Positions 18,791 through 27,380 are shown, counted from the stretch's first letter. The stretch is DNA of 64,000 nt from Nocardia macrotermitis (GCF_009604405.1 NZ_WEGK01000003.1:248001-312000), one strand, 5' to 3'. Program-made: numbers and translations. Notes: generated by a model not told the origin, from the letters alone.

Positions 18791-19713
18791 TGGGCCGCGA
18801 ACCCGCGCTGGTGGATGCGCTCGGCGGCCTGCTGGTGGTGGACAAGGCGGGCGGTATGACCAGTCACGATGTGGTGTCCCGCTGTCGAAAGATCCTGCGC
18901 ACCCGCAAGATCGGTCACGCCGGAACGTTGGATCCGATGGCGACCGGCGTGCTGGTGCTGGGTGTCGAACGCGCCACGAAGATGCTCGGCCTGCTCAGCC
19001 TGACCACCAAGTCGTACGCCGCGACGATCCGGCTCGGGCAGTCCACGGTCACCGACGACGCCGAGGGCGAAATCCTCGCCACGACCCCGGCCGCGCACCT
19101 AGTCGACGCCGATATCGCTTCCGGCACAGCACAATTGACCGGCGATATTCAGCAGATCCCGGCAACGGTCAGCGCGATCAAAGTGGACGGCGAACGCGCC
19201 TACGCCCGCGCCCGCGCCGGGGAGGACGTGCAGCTCGCCGCCCGCCCGGTCACGGTCTCCCGCTTCGATATCCTCGCCCGCCGCGATATCGACACCGGCA
19301 CAACCACTTTCGTGGAACTGGACGTCGAGGTCGAATGCTCCTCGGGCACCTACATCCGCGCGCTGGCTCGCGATCTGGGCGAAAGTCTCGGCGTCGGAGG
19401 CCATCTCACCGCCCTGCGCCGCACCCGGGTGGGCCCCTTCACCCTCGCTCACGCCCGCACCCTGGAATCCCTGGCTGACGACCCGACCCTGAACCTCGAC
19501 ATCGATTCCGCCGCCCGCCTTGCCTTCCCACACCGCACCATCACCGCCGAGCAGTCCGAATCCCTGCGCGACGGCCGCTGGCTCGACCCGATCGGCCAGC
19601 CCGGTGTCCACGCCGCCCTCACCGAAGACGGCCGAGCGATAGCCCTCCTGGAAGAAAAGGGCAGACGCTCCTCGCCCGTCCTGGTCGTTCGCCCCCGCGG
19701 CCTGTTCGACTGA
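18790..19713 (+). CDS. truB: tRNA pseudouridine(55) synthase TruB
   Basis: 307 residues. Catalytic Asp48 lies in HAGTLDPMATGVLVLG; KSYAATIRLGQSTVTDDAEG, the CSSGTYIRALARDLG block and an actinobacterial C-terminal extension follow. It makes pseudouridine 55 in the T-loop of tRNA. Its ATG overlaps the pptT TGA (TGATG), so the two are translationally coupled. Confidence 0.96.
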   Translation: MGREPALVDALGGLLVVDKAGGMTSHDVVSRCRKILRTRKIGHAGTLDPMATGVLVLGVERATKMLGLLSLTTKSYAATIRLGQSTVTDDAEGEILATTPAAHLVDADIASGTAQLTGDIQQIPATVSAIKVDGERAYARARAGEDVQLAARPVTVSRFDILARRDIDTGTTTFVELDVEVECSSGTYIRALARDLGESLGVGGHLTALRRTRVGPFTLAHARTLESLADDPTLNLDIDSAARLAFPHRTITAEQSESLRDGRWLDPIGQPGVHAALTEDGRAIALLEEKGRRSSPVLVVRPRGLFD

Positions 19714-19747
19714 GCCGCAACCGGTTTCGTACGTGTTGTTCGCCGCA

Positions 19748-19766
19748 CCGCATCGTCACGATGCGG
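19748..19766 (+). terminator. truB terminator hairpin
   Basis: CCGCATCG-TCA-CGATGCGG, an 8-bp stem, lies 34 nt after truB. Flanking TTCGCCGCA/TGCGGCGAA can form a competing stem. No U-tract. Confidence 0.65.
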
Positions 19767-20096
19767 CGAACCACGAGCCGTGGATCAGGGGTCGGCCGTC
19801 GCGCTATCGGTTTCGGTTGCCCGTGGTCAGCAAGAACGGTCGAGATAATCTGAGCCGCAAGGATATTCACGCGGAGTCTGATCCATGGTGGCATCCTGAT
19901 CGGCCCGGAACGCCTCGGGATCCACAGCCGGTGTGGTAGGTGACGTGGCTCCGCAAGGGTCGTGTCTGGCGCCACCACAATGCCGGTCCGCACTCGAGCT
20001 CCGCTGAGATGGGCACTGTGACCCGGGTGGTTCACTCGTGCCGCCGCGACTCCGTCGACAACCGAACGGGTGTCAGTAGCCCGATGCATATCGGAG
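19767..20096. other. Intergenic, no gene recognised
   Basis: About 330 nt between truB and the toxin-antitoxin pair. Short open frames exist on both strands, but none has a convincing start or a recognisable protein. Composition is slightly more AT-rich than the neighbours. Confidence 0.4.
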
Positions 20097-20102
20097 TATG
20101 AT
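20097..20102 (+). promoter_or_regulatory. -10 (TATGAT) for vapBC, leaderless start
   Basis: TATGAT ends 7 nt before ATG 20110, and no Shine-Dalgarno sequence is placed for that ATG. An ATG at 20098 lies inside the hexamer and is unlikely to be transcribed. Confidence 0.5.
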
Positions 20103-20109
20103 TCACGAT

Positions 20110-20349
20110 ATGAGTGCGACGACACGGATTACCGTGACCTTGCCGGAAGAGCAGGTTACGGAATTGCGAAAGCTGACCGGCAATGTGTCCGCGTATATAG
20201 CCGCTGCGGTCGATCGGCGGATTCGGCATGATCTGCTGGCTCAGGATCTGGCCCGCTACGAGCAGGAGCACGGCGAGTTCACCGCCGATGAAATCGCCGC
20301 TGCCCAGGCCGAACTGGACAGCGATGGTGCCGGAAGTAATGCTGCGTGA
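20110..20349 (+). CDS. vapB: Ribbon-helix-helix antitoxin (VapB-like)
   Basis: 79 residues. The N-terminal TTRITVTLPEEQVTELRKLT is a typical ribbon-helix-helix DNA-binding start; the C-terminal half is acidic (TADEIAAAQAELDSDG), as expected for toxin wrapping. It should neutralise the PIN toxin encoded immediately downstream and repress its own promoter. The last codons overlap the toxin start as GTGA. ATG 20098 would add four residues but overlaps the probable -10 box. Confidence 0.8.
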   Translation: MSATTRITVTLPEEQVTELRKLTGNVSAYIAAAVDRRIRHDLLAQDLARYEQEHGEFTADEIAAAQAELDSDGAGSNAA

Positions 20350-20747
20350 GCACACCTGTCGCGACTGTTGTGCTGGATTGCGAAGGAATTTCACGGTGGA
20401 TTCGTGAGGACAGGGCGATGCTCGCTCGGCTCCGCGTGTACAACGACATCGATGCCGAACTGGTGATTTCGGCGAACACGATCGTGGAAGTCACGTCGGC
20501 GAAGACCAACCTTCCCCGGCTGCGATGGGTGTTGTCCCGGGTGAGGATCGAGCCGGTGACCAAGGCTGCGGCGCAGGCTGCCGCCGAACTGCTGAAGCAA
20601 GCGGCATTGCATGGCCACAAGTACGCCATCGACGCGACGGTCGCCGAAGCGGCCCTGCGTCAGCCTGGGCCTGTCGCCATCGTGACCTCGGACTACGACG
20701 ATATGAGAAAGCTCTGCCGTGACCGCGTTCGAATTGTTGCGATCTAG
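20346..20747 (+). CDS. vapC: PIN-domain ribonuclease toxin (VapC-like)
   Basis: 133 residues from GTG. Acidic residues expected for a PIN active site are Asp11 (VVLDCEG), Glu48 (NTIVEVTS), Asp96 (YAIDATVAEAAL) and Asp116 (VTSDYDDM). PIN toxins cleave specific RNAs, often tRNA or the 23S sarcin-ricin loop, using Mg2+. The target cannot be read from the sequence. The 4-nt overlap with the antitoxin gene and the shared leaderless promoter support a functional pair. Confidence 0.83.
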   Translation: MSTPVATVVLDCEGISRWIREDRAMLARLRVYNDIDAELVISANTIVEVTSAKTNLPRLRWVLSRVRIEPVTKAAAQAAAELLKQAALHGHKYAIDATVAEAALRQPGPVAIVTSDYDDMRKLCRDRVRIVAI

Positions 20748-20766
20748 CCTTGTGCCGCAATGAATT

Positions 20767-21453
20767 TCAGCTCACGTCCGGCTCGGCATCGGGCTGTTGC
20801 AGGGGCCGCAGGCGTTCGACCGCATCGTGCATGTGGTCGATGAGCAGCGTGCGGGCGTGATCGGCCGGCCCGTTGCCGATGGCTTCGCGCAGGTCGATGT
20901 GTTCGCGGGCCTGGTCGCGCAGGTCCGGATAGGCCGATTGCAGGGCTCCCAGGCACATGCGGGTCTCGATCAGCAGGGTGCGGGCGGCGCGGGTGAGGCG
21001 GGTGCTGGCGGCACTGTCGACGAGGGCCTCGTGGAATGCCTGGTCGGCGGCGGAGACTCCGGCGGCGTCGCCGCGTTCGGCGCAGGCCAGCATCTCGGTG
21101 ACGCTCGGTTCCAGGGCCTGGTAGGCGATGTCGCGGCGGCCGTCCAGGATCAACTCCAGCGCGCCACCCTCGATGGCGGTGCGGGCCCGGTAGACGTCGA
21201 CCACGTCCTCGGGGGTGAGTTCGATGACGAAGATGCCGCGATGCCGGATGCTGCGCAGCAGGCCCTCGGATACCAAGCGCTGCATGGCTTCTCGGACCGG
21301 TCCGCGCGACACGTCGAACTGGGCGGCGAGATCGGCCTCGACCAGTTGCGCGCCGGGCAGCAGGCTGCCGTGCATGATGGCGTCGCGGAGCCGGTCGGCG
21401 ATCATCTCGGCGGTGGACTGCCGGTTCACCGGCTCGAATTCAATCACCGACAT
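20767..21453 (-). CDS. GntR-family regulator, FadR/FCD subgroup
   Basis: 228 residues. The winged helix-turn-helix spans about 15-80 (IADRLRDAIMHGSLLPGAQL, FDVSRGPVREAMQRLVSEGL). The all-helical FCD effector domain spans about 90-215, with Asp/His metal ligands likely in ADQAFHEALV, LIDHMHDAVERL and neighbours. FCD regulators sense organic acids. It closes a leftward operon with the two maleate-isomerase-like genes; its start overlaps the preceding stop by 14 nt. A shared 16-bp site in the two divergent promoter regions of the block is its probable operator. Confidence 0.9.
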   Translation of the reverse strand: MSVIEFEPVNRQSTAEMIADRLRDAIMHGSLLPGAQLVEADLAAQFDVSRGPVREAMQRLVSEGLLRSIRHRGIFVIELTPEDVVDVYRARTAIEGGALELILDGRRDIAYQALEPSVTEMLACAERGDAAGVSAADQAFHEALVDSAASTRLTRAARTLLIETRMCLGALQSAYPDLRDQAREHIDLREAIGNGPADHARTLLIDHMHDAVERLRPLQQPDAEPDVS

Positions 21454-22213
21454 GAATCAGCCTTTCCGACAATAGCTTCCCCAGCCCCGACGGTTCGAGG
21501 ACCGAGGCCGGTGCGGCGGCACCGGGCGGCGCTGCGGTGTCGGGAGCATATCCGGCCAGTCGCAGCCCCTCCCAGATGGTCACCTGATTGGCCGTGAGCA
21601 CCGGTTTACCGAGGGTCGCCTCCAGCTTCGGCAGCACCTCCAGGGTGTGCATGGCGGTGTCGGGAATCAGCAGCGCCTCGGCGTCGGGATGGTCGTTCGC
21701 CACGGCCAGTTCCAGGACCTGGTCGGGGGTCAGCGTGCCGACTTCGGCGGCGGTGTCGATCCCCGCGCTGGACATCGACAGTACCCGAATCCCTTCGGCG
21801 GCAAGGAAATCCACGAACAGTCGGGCCACCTCGTCGGGATAGCTCGCGCACACCGCGACCCGGGTGACGCCGATCGCTCGCGCCGCGTTCACGAACGCGA
21901 AGCTGGTGCTCGACGCGGGCACTCCGGCGGCCTCGGCCAGCCCGCGGACCTGTTCACGTGCCCCGTCGGGCCCGTAGACGAAACTGCCCGAGGTGCACGC
22001 CCACACCACTGCGCTAGGTTCGGCCCCGGCCAGCAGCGCCGCACCCTCGCGCAACCGGGCCGGACTGCCCAGATCGAGCAGTTCGGGCACGGCGTGCAGG
22101 TCGGTGCCGTAGATGTGCGCGACGCGCAGATCCACACCAAGCATCGTCGCCGCGCGCGGGTAGTCGTCCTCGGCGGCGTGGTCCGGGTAGATGAAACCGA
22201 TCGTCGGTGGCAT
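21440..22213 (-). CDS. Asp/Glu racemase-superfamily protein, maleate-isomerase-like, second cysteine missing
   Basis: 257 residues. The first catalytic-type cysteine is Cys73 in VVWACTSGSFVYG. Where the family normally has a second cysteine (SCTN), this protein reads LLIPDTAMHT, with Asp195. Maleate isomerase and aspartate/glutamate racemases need both cysteines, so this protein either does different chemistry (arylmalonate decarboxylase also has one cysteine, though at the other position) or is a non-catalytic partner of the next protein. Start ATG 22213 has AAGGAG upstream; the frame stays open further but without such a signal. It lies 29 nt from the companion gene. Confidence 0.8.
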   Translation of the reverse strand: MPPTIGFIYPDHAAEDDYPRAATMLGVDLRVAHIYGTDLHAVPELLDLGSPARLREGAALLAGAEPSAVVWACTSGSFVYGPDGAREQVRGLAEAAGVPASSTSFAFVNAARAIGVTRVAVCASYPDEVARLFVDFLAAEGIRVLSMSSAGIDTAAEVGTLTPDQVLELAVANDHPDAEALLIPDTAMHTLEVLPKLEATLGKPVLTANQVTIWEGLRLAGYAPDTAAPPGAAAPASVLEPSGLGKLLSERLIHVGD

Positions 22214-22242
22214 GAATCTCCTTGTCTCAGAACACATTTGTC

Positions 22243-22983
22243 TCAGAAAACGTTCTGGAGCCATTTGCCGGGCCCCATCATCGGCAGTTTCATCCGGCCC
22301 AGACACGCCCACATGGTGAGCTGGTTCGCGGTCAGCACGGGTTTGCCCAGGGCCTGTTCGAGCGGTTCGATCAGGTCGTAGGTGGGCAGATTGGTGCAGC
22401 TGACGAAGATCGCCTGTGCCTGCGGATCGTCCGCGTTGATGATGCGTTCGGCGATGGTGCGGTAGCTGACCTTCCAGATGCCGCCGCCCAGGCCCAGATG
22501 ATCCGAGCGGATGACCTCGCATCCGGCCTCGTTGAGGAAATCGTGCAGTTTGTGGGTGAGGATCTCGTCGTACGGGGTGATCACGGAGACACGCCCGATC
22601 TCGAGTTGGGTGATCGCCTCGACCAGCGCCCCCGACGTGGTCACCGCGTCGGCGGCCCCGGCGCGGCAGATGGTCTCGACCAGCGACCGCTCGTACTCCA
22701 GCCCCTTGATGAAACTGCCCGAGGTGCACAGATAGGCGATCACCTCGGGATCCACGTGCAGCACGTTGCGCGTGGCGGCGGTGAGATGTGTTGCGTCGGA
22801 AACCAATTCGGCCATCTCGACCGATACCGGCACAGGTTCGTACGGGGTGCGCGCGAGGTGCAGGCTCACCTCGAGCGGCGCCCAGCGCCATAGTTCCCGC
22901 TCGAGCGCGAGATCGAACGGCGCGATGATGCCGATGCCCCGCTGGGCCACGGGCCCGTCGAATTCGGGCAAATTCAGTTCCAC
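22243..22983 (-). CDS. Maleate cis-trans isomerase / Asp-Glu racemase-like protein
   Basis: 246 residues from GTG 22983, preceded by GAGAGGGG. Both cysteines of the superfamily are present: Cys86 in AYLCTSGSFIKG and Cys206 in FVSCTNLPTYD. The C-terminal GKPVLTANQLTMWACL is also typical of maleate isomerase. It could isomerise maleate to fumarate or racemise a related acid in the cytoplasm. First gene of the leftward isomerase-isomerase-GntR operon, divergent from the hydroxyacid dehydrogenase. ATG 23022 is an alternative start but lies closer to the operator. Confidence 0.82.
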   Translation of the reverse strand: MELNLPEFDGPVAQRGIGIIAPFDLALERELWRWAPLEVSLHLARTPYEPVPVSVEMAELVSDATHLTAATRNVLHVDPEVIAYLCTSGSFIKGLEYERSLVETICRAGAADAVTTSGALVEAITQLEIGRVSVITPYDEILTHKLHDFLNEAGCEVIRSDHLGLGGGIWKVSYRTIAERIINADDPQAQAIFVSCTNLPTYDLIEPLEQALGKPVLTANQLTMWACLGRMKLPMMGPGKWLQNVF

Positions 22984-23026
22984 GAGGGCCCCTCTCGCGT
23001 CCAGCCTGGTAGTCCTCCGCACACGA

Positions 23027-23063
23027 TCGGATTGTTGACAATCATACGATGCGTTTTTAGTCT
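23027..23063 (+). promoter_or_regulatory. Promoter with overlapping GntR-type operator
   Basis: TCGGATTGTTGACAAT (23027-23042) contains the near-palindrome ATTGTTGACAAT, whose TTGACA (23035-23040) is also a perfect -35 box. TAGTCT (23058-23063) is a -10 at 17-bp spacing, and the dehydrogenase GTG follows after 6 nt. A protein bound here would block RNA polymerase. The same 16 bases recur at 27384-27399. Confidence 0.7.
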
Positions 23064-23069
23064 GTCAAT

Positions 23070-24035
23070 GTGAAAGAGGGCCCCATAGTCACCGTTCTGC
23101 ACGATGGCACTCGGCCCGATGCGCAGCTGATGCGTCCGGTGCGGGAGCGGGCCGAGGTTCGCTACACGGCTGCGGATGGGTTCGCCGAGGCGTTGCGCGG
23201 TGCCGACGCACTGTTCGTCTACGACTTCCAGACCACCGCGCTGCCGGGCGCGTGGCCCGCCGCGGACCGGCTGTCATGGTTGCACGTCGGCGCGACCGGC
23301 GTCGACACCGTGCTGTTCGACGAGCTGGTCGCCAGTGATGTCACTGTCACCAATACCCGTGGGGTGTTCGACACGCCCATCGCCGAATACGTTCTCGCGC
23401 AGATCCTTTCCTTCGCCAAGGATCTGCCGGAATCGCAGCGGCTGCAACGCGACCATCGCTGGTGTCATCGCGAATCCGAACGCATCGCCGGCGCCTCGGT
23501 ACTGATCGTCGGCACCGGATCGATCGGCCGGGCGATCGCGCGGCTGCTGCGCGCGGTGGGTATGCGGGTGCGTGGGCTGGGACGTCGCCCGCGCACCGAC
23601 GATCCCGATTTCGGCACCGTCGGCACCGATCTGCACGCCGAATTGCCCGATGCGGACTATGTGGTCGCGGTCACACCGCTGACCGCGCACACCCGGAACA
23701 TGTTCGACGCCCGAGCTTTTACGGCTTTCAAACCACATGCTCGTTTCATCAACGTCGGTCGTGGGGAATCAGTAGTGACAGACGATCTCGTCGCGGCATT
23801 GCGGGCTGGTGCGCTGGCCGGTGCGGCGCTCGATGTCGTCGATCCCGAGCCGCTGCCACCCGGCCATGCGCTGTGGGATCTGCCGAATGTTCACCTCACG
23901 CCCCACAATTCCGGTGATTTCGTCGGATGGCGTCGCGAGATCGTCGCGGCGTTCGCCGACAACTTCCGGAAGTGGATCGATGGCCGACCGCTGGACAACG
24001 TGGTCGACAAGAGGCTGGGTTACGTGCCCGCCTGA
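23070..24035 (+). CDS. D-2-hydroxyacid dehydrogenase (NAD-binding)
   Basis: 321 residues. Rossmann motif GTGSIGRAIA (148-157), catalytic Arg231 (NVGRGES), Glu260 (VVDPEPLP) and His279 (LTPHNSG) are all present, so it should be active. It interconverts a 2-keto acid and a D-2-hydroxy acid; the substrate is unknown. The GTG start has no ribosome-binding site and lies at the predicted transcription start, implying a leaderless mRNA. It is followed after 12 nt by the amidase. Confidence 0.88.
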   Translation: MKEGPIVTVLHDGTRPDAQLMRPVRERAEVRYTAADGFAEALRGADALFVYDFQTTALPGAWPAADRLSWLHVGATGVDTVLFDELVASDVTVTNTRGVFDTPIAEYVLAQILSFAKDLPESQRLQRDHRWCHRESERIAGASVLIVGTGSIGRAIARLLRAVGMRVRGLGRRPRTDDPDFGTVGTDLHAELPDADYVVAVTPLTAHTRNMFDARAFTAFKPHARFINVGRGESVVTDDLVAALRAGALAGAALDVVDPEPLPPGHALWDLPNVHLTPHNSGDFVGWRREIVAAFADNFRKWIDGRPLDNVVDKRLGYVPA

Positions 24036-24047
24036 AGGGAGTCAGCT

Positions 24048-25448
24048 ATGGCCCACCCCGATATCGATATCCCCACCGAGCCCGCCGCGATGACCGCGGT
24101 CGAGCTGGTCACGGCATATTCGGCGGGCGCGTTGTCGCCGGTGGAAGCCACCCGCGCGGTGCTGGACGCGATCGCCGCGCGCAACGACTCGGTCAACGCC
24201 TACTGCCTGGTCGATCCGGATCGAGCGTTGGTGCAGGCCAAGGAGTCCGAGGCGCGCTGGCATTCCGGACATGTGCAGGGCCTGCTGGACGGGGTGCCGA
24301 TCTCGATCAAGGACATCTTCCTGACCGAGGGCTGGCCGACGCGGCGGGGTTCGACCTCGATCCAGGCCGATGTGCCGTGGCCGGTGGACAGTCCGGTGGC
24401 GGCGCGGCTGCGTGCGGACGGGCTGGTGTTCGTGGGTAAGACCACGACGCCCGAGCTGGCCTGGAAGGCCGTCACCGACAGCCCGTTGACCGGGATCACC
24501 CGGAATCCGGTGGATCCGTCCAAGACCTCGGGCGGTTCGTCGGGCGGTAGCGCCGCGGCGGTCGCGGGCGGGATGGGGCCGATCTCGGTGGGTACCGATG
24601 GTGGTGGGAGCGTGCGGATTCCGGCGTCGTTCTGCGGCATCGTCGGATTCAAGCCGACGCACGGGCGGATTCCGCTGTATCCGGCGAGCCCGTTCGGGCC
24701 GCTCGCACACGCGGGTCCGATGACGCGCACGGTCGAGGATGCCGCGCTGCTGATGGACATCCTGTCGCTGCCCGATCCGCGCGATCCGACCTCGCTCGCG
24801 CCGACGGTGACGACGTTCCGGAGTCAGCTGGCTCGCGATGTGCGCGGCTGCACGGTCGCCTATTCGGGCACGCTGGGGTACGTCGACGTCGATTCGGAGG
24901 TCGCCGCGGTCGTGGACGCCGCCGTGCGCCGCTTGGACGAGGCGGGGTTGCGAGTGGTGACGGCGGACCCCGGATTCACCGATCCGCTGGAGGCTTTCGA
25001 GCTGTTGTGGGCGGCGGGCGCGGCGACGATGCTGTCGAGATTTCCCGAAGGCACGCGCGAACGTGTCGATCCGGGGTTGGGCGAGGTCTGGGATCAGGGG
25101 ACGACCTACAGTGCCGTCGATTACCTGGACGCTCGCGCCATCGCCGCCGAGATCGGCATCGTGATGGGTGCGTTCCACACCGCCCACGATGTTCTGATCA
25201 CCCCGACCATGCCGATTCCCGCCTTCGAGGCCGGACACGACGTGCCGCCGGGGAGCGATCTACGGAGTTGGCCGCAGTGGACGGGATTCACCTACCCGTT
25301 CAACATGACTCAGCAGCCCGCCATCTCGATCCCCGTCGGCACGACGGCCGAGGGGCTGCCGGTGGGCATGCAGATCATCGGTCCCCGTCACTCCGACGAC
25401 CTGGTCCTGGCCGTGGCGCGTTTCGCCGAAACGGTCCTGGCCTCCTGA
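24048..25448 (+). CDS. Amidase (amidase-signature family)
   Basis: 466 residues with a complete Ser-cisSer-Lys triad: Lys88 (PISIKDIF), Ser164 in SGGSSGGSAAAVAGG and Ser188 in VGTDGGGSVRIPA. It hydrolyses a carboxamide to acid and ammonia. GatA-type and small aliphatic amidases share the fold; no GatB/C is nearby, so a catabolic amidase (for example of a maleamate-like or amino-acid amide substrate) is more likely. AAGGGAG gives the ribosome-binding site. Same operon as the hydroxyacid dehydrogenase. Confidence 0.9.
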   Translation: MAHPDIDIPTEPAAMTAVELVTAYSAGALSPVEATRAVLDAIAARNDSVNAYCLVDPDRALVQAKESEARWHSGHVQGLLDGVPISIKDIFLTEGWPTRRGSTSIQADVPWPVDSPVAARLRADGLVFVGKTTTPELAWKAVTDSPLTGITRNPVDPSKTSGGSSGGSAAAVAGGMGPISVGTDGGGSVRIPASFCGIVGFKPTHGRIPLYPASPFGPLAHAGPMTRTVEDAALLMDILSLPDPRDPTSLAPTVTTFRSQLARDVRGCTVAYSGTLGYVDVDSEVAAVVDAAVRRLDEAGLRVVTADPGFTDPLEAFELLWAAGAATMLSRFPEGTRERVDPGLGEVWDQGTTYSAVDYLDARAIAAEIGIVMGAFHTAHDVLITPTMPIPAFEAGHDVPPGSDLRSWPQWTGFTYPFNMTQQPAISIPVGTTAEGLPVGMQIIGPRHSDDLVLAVARFAETVLAS

Positions 25449-25460
25449 CCCGACATCGTG

Positions 25461-25485
25461 CCTGCCGAATATCGCATTCGGCGGG
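25461..25485. terminator. Terminator between convergent amidase and DUF3830 genes
   Basis: CCTGCCGAAT (25461-25470) pairs with ATTCGGCGGG (25476-25485), with one G-T pair, around loop ATCGC. Confidence 0.6.
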
Positions 25486-25600
25486 CGGGCTGTTCGTTCG
25501 TCCCGCCCAGGTTTCACGGAACTTGTTGCTGCCCAAGCATTCCGGATCGGGAAAACCCGGCCCGCCGAGATGATCGGCCGGACCGGGCTTCCGGGATTCG

Positions 25601-26098
25601 CTATTGCGCGCGGGTGAAGGACAGGGTTTCACCCTCGACGCCACGCAGCCACAGGTTGTTGCAGGCGGTGGCAAGATCGGACAGACCCGTCTCGATCGTG
25701 GCGAAGACATTGCCGGGGACCCAGCCCTGATCGCCGTTGATCAACAGGTTGTTGCGGCCGTAGAAGAGTGCGAGATCCGTTGCGCCCTGGGCGTGGTGGG
25801 CTTCGGAGCCGGGTTCGTAGCCGTAGGCGGGGTTGCCGATTTCCCAGGGTTCGAAGTCGAAGAGGCAGACGTCGCCGGGAATCGGTGTGACGGTGGGGTT
25901 TTCGCGGTGCGGGGCGGCGGTGATGCGGGGGACGAGGGTGTAGACCTCGTTGCGGGCGTACTTGGCGTGGAAGGCGTCGCCCTCCTGCGGGAGAGCGTCC
26001 CAGACCGCGGCGCAGGTGAGGGGCGCTTCGTCGTCGAGAAGTCGTGCGCGGCAGGAGATTCCGGCCTTGGTCAGGGTGATGGTGAGGTAGCGGGGCAT
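25601..26098 (-). CDS. DUF3830 family protein (cyclophilin-like fold)
   Basis: 165 residues from ATG 26098, preceded by AGGAG. Family hallmarks are CRARLLDDEAPLTCAAVWDA, FHAKYARNEVYTLVP and TVTPIPGDVCLFDFEP. DUF3830 proteins are predicted to have a cyclophilin-like beta-barrel; no enzymatic activity is established to my knowledge. The gene is 8 nt downstream of the aminotransferase in the same operon and within the GntR-linked catabolic block, so it probably handles the same small substrate. Glu/His/Tyr-rich conserved patches (HAKYARNE) could bind a ligand or metal. Confidence 0.75.
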   Translation of the reverse strand: MPRYLTITLTKAGISCRARLLDDEAPLTCAAVWDALPQEGDAFHAKYARNEVYTLVPRITAAPHRENPTVTPIPGDVCLFDFEPWEIGNPAYGYEPGSEAHHAQGATDLALFYGRNNLLINGDQGWVPGNVFATIETGLSDLATACNNLWLRGVEGETLSFTRAQ

Positions 26099-26106
26099 GG
26101 GGTCTC

Positions 26107-27348
26107 CTAGATTTCGTCGAGGACGTCGGACCACAGGGACAGCGCGTCGTCGATCTGGCTTTCGGACACCACCAGCGGCGGAATCATCCGCACGACATTG
26201 CTGTACGCGCCGCAGGTCAGTAGCAGTAGCCCCTTCTCGGCGGCGAGGCGCTGGGCGGCGGACGCGGTGGCGGTATCGGGTTCGCCTGCGGCCGTGGTGA
26301 ATTCGGATCCGACCAGCAGACCCAGGCCGCGCACGTCGCCGACCGCGGCGGTGGCCGTCTTGCGGACGCCCTCGATCAGTTGACGCCCCCGCACCGCCGC
26401 GTTGTCCACCAGCCCTTCGGATTCGATGACCTCGAGCGTCGCGACGGCGGCGGCGCAGGCCACGGCGTTGCCGCCGTAGGTGCCGCCCTGCGAACCCGGC
26501 CACGCCTTGGTCATCAACTCCTCCGACGCGGCGATACCCGAGAGTGGGAACCCGCTGGCCAGCCCCTTGGCGATGGTGATCACATCGGGGCGCACGCCGA
26601 AGTGCTGATGCCCGAAGAACTTTCCGGTGCGCCCGAATCCGGTCTGGATCTCGTCGAACACCAGCAGGATGCCGTGCCGGTCCGCGCGCTCGCGCAAACC
26701 CTGGAAGAACGCGGTGTTCCCCGGGATGTAGCCGCCCTCGCCGAGTACCGGCTCCACGAAGAACGCCGCGGTCTCGGCCGGGGCACTCAGCGTCTGGAAC
26801 AGGTAATCCAGTTCGCGCAGTGCGAATTCCGTGGCCTGTTCCTCGGACCAGCCATATCGATACGCGGTCGGGAACGGTGCGACGTGCACCCCGCCCATCA
26901 GCGGGCTGAACCCGCCCGAGAACCGGGTGCCCGAGGTCGTCATGGTGGCCGCGGCGACGGTCCGGCCGTGGAAACCACCATGGAACACAATGACATTCGG
27001 CCGCCCCGTGGCTTGCCGGACCAGTCGCAGCGCGGCCTCGATCGCCTCACTGCCTGAGTTTGCGAAGAACAGCGAATTCAATCCCTCGGGTAGCACCGCG
27101 CCCAGTTTCGCGGTGAGTTCGAGCAGCGGCCGGTGCATGACCGTCGTGTACTGGCCGTGAATCAGGCTACCGATCTGCGCACGGGCGGCCTCGACCACGC
27201 GCGGATGGCAGTGGCCGGTGCTGGTGACCCCGATGCCCGCGGTGAAGTCGAGATAGCGGCGGCCGTCGGTGCCGTAGAGATAGCACCCTTCCCCGTGATC
27301 GACCGTGACGGGAGTGGCTTGTTTGAGGACGGGCGAGAGTTCGGACAT
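26107..27348 (-). CDS. Class III aminotransferase (GABA-transaminase-like, PLP enzyme)
   Basis: 413 residues. PLP-binding Lys261 lies in VITIAKGLASGFPLS, Asp232 in VFDEIQTGFGRTGKF, and the phosphate-binding SGSEAIEAALRLVR starts at 98. It resembles 4-aminobutyrate and omega-amino-acid transaminases, giving a semialdehyde. A semialdehyde-type dehydrogenase is encoded divergently across the shared control region, fitting a transaminase-dehydrogenase pair. Followed by the DUF3830 gene. Confidence 0.9.
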   Translation of the reverse strand: MSELSPVLKQATPVTVDHGEGCYLYGTDGRRYLDFTAGIGVTSTGHCHPRVVEAARAQIGSLIHGQYTTVMHRPLLELTAKLGAVLPEGLNSLFFANSGSEAIEAALRLVRQATGRPNVIVFHGGFHGRTVAAATMTTSGTRFSGGFSPLMGGVHVAPFPTAYRYGWSEEQATEFALRELDYLFQTLSAPAETAAFFVEPVLGEGGYIPGNTAFFQGLRERADRHGILLVFDEIQTGFGRTGKFFGHQHFGVRPDVITIAKGLASGFPLSGIAASEELMTKAWPGSQGGTYGGNAVACAAAVATLEVIESEGLVDNAAVRGRQLIEGVRKTATAAVGDVRGLGLLVGSEFTTAAGEPDTATASAAQRLAAEKGLLLLTCGAYSNVVRMIPPLVVSESQIDDALSLWSDVLDEI

Positions 27349-27380
27349 GGTGAACCGCCTCAGGAAGTCGCGATTGTCTA

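Noticed and set aside
21440-23041. A single 533-residue protein spanning both isomerase genes
   Set aside because: The upstream half is an out-of-frame reading of the Cys86/Cys206 isomerase; AAGGAG before ATG 22213 marks a separate gene.
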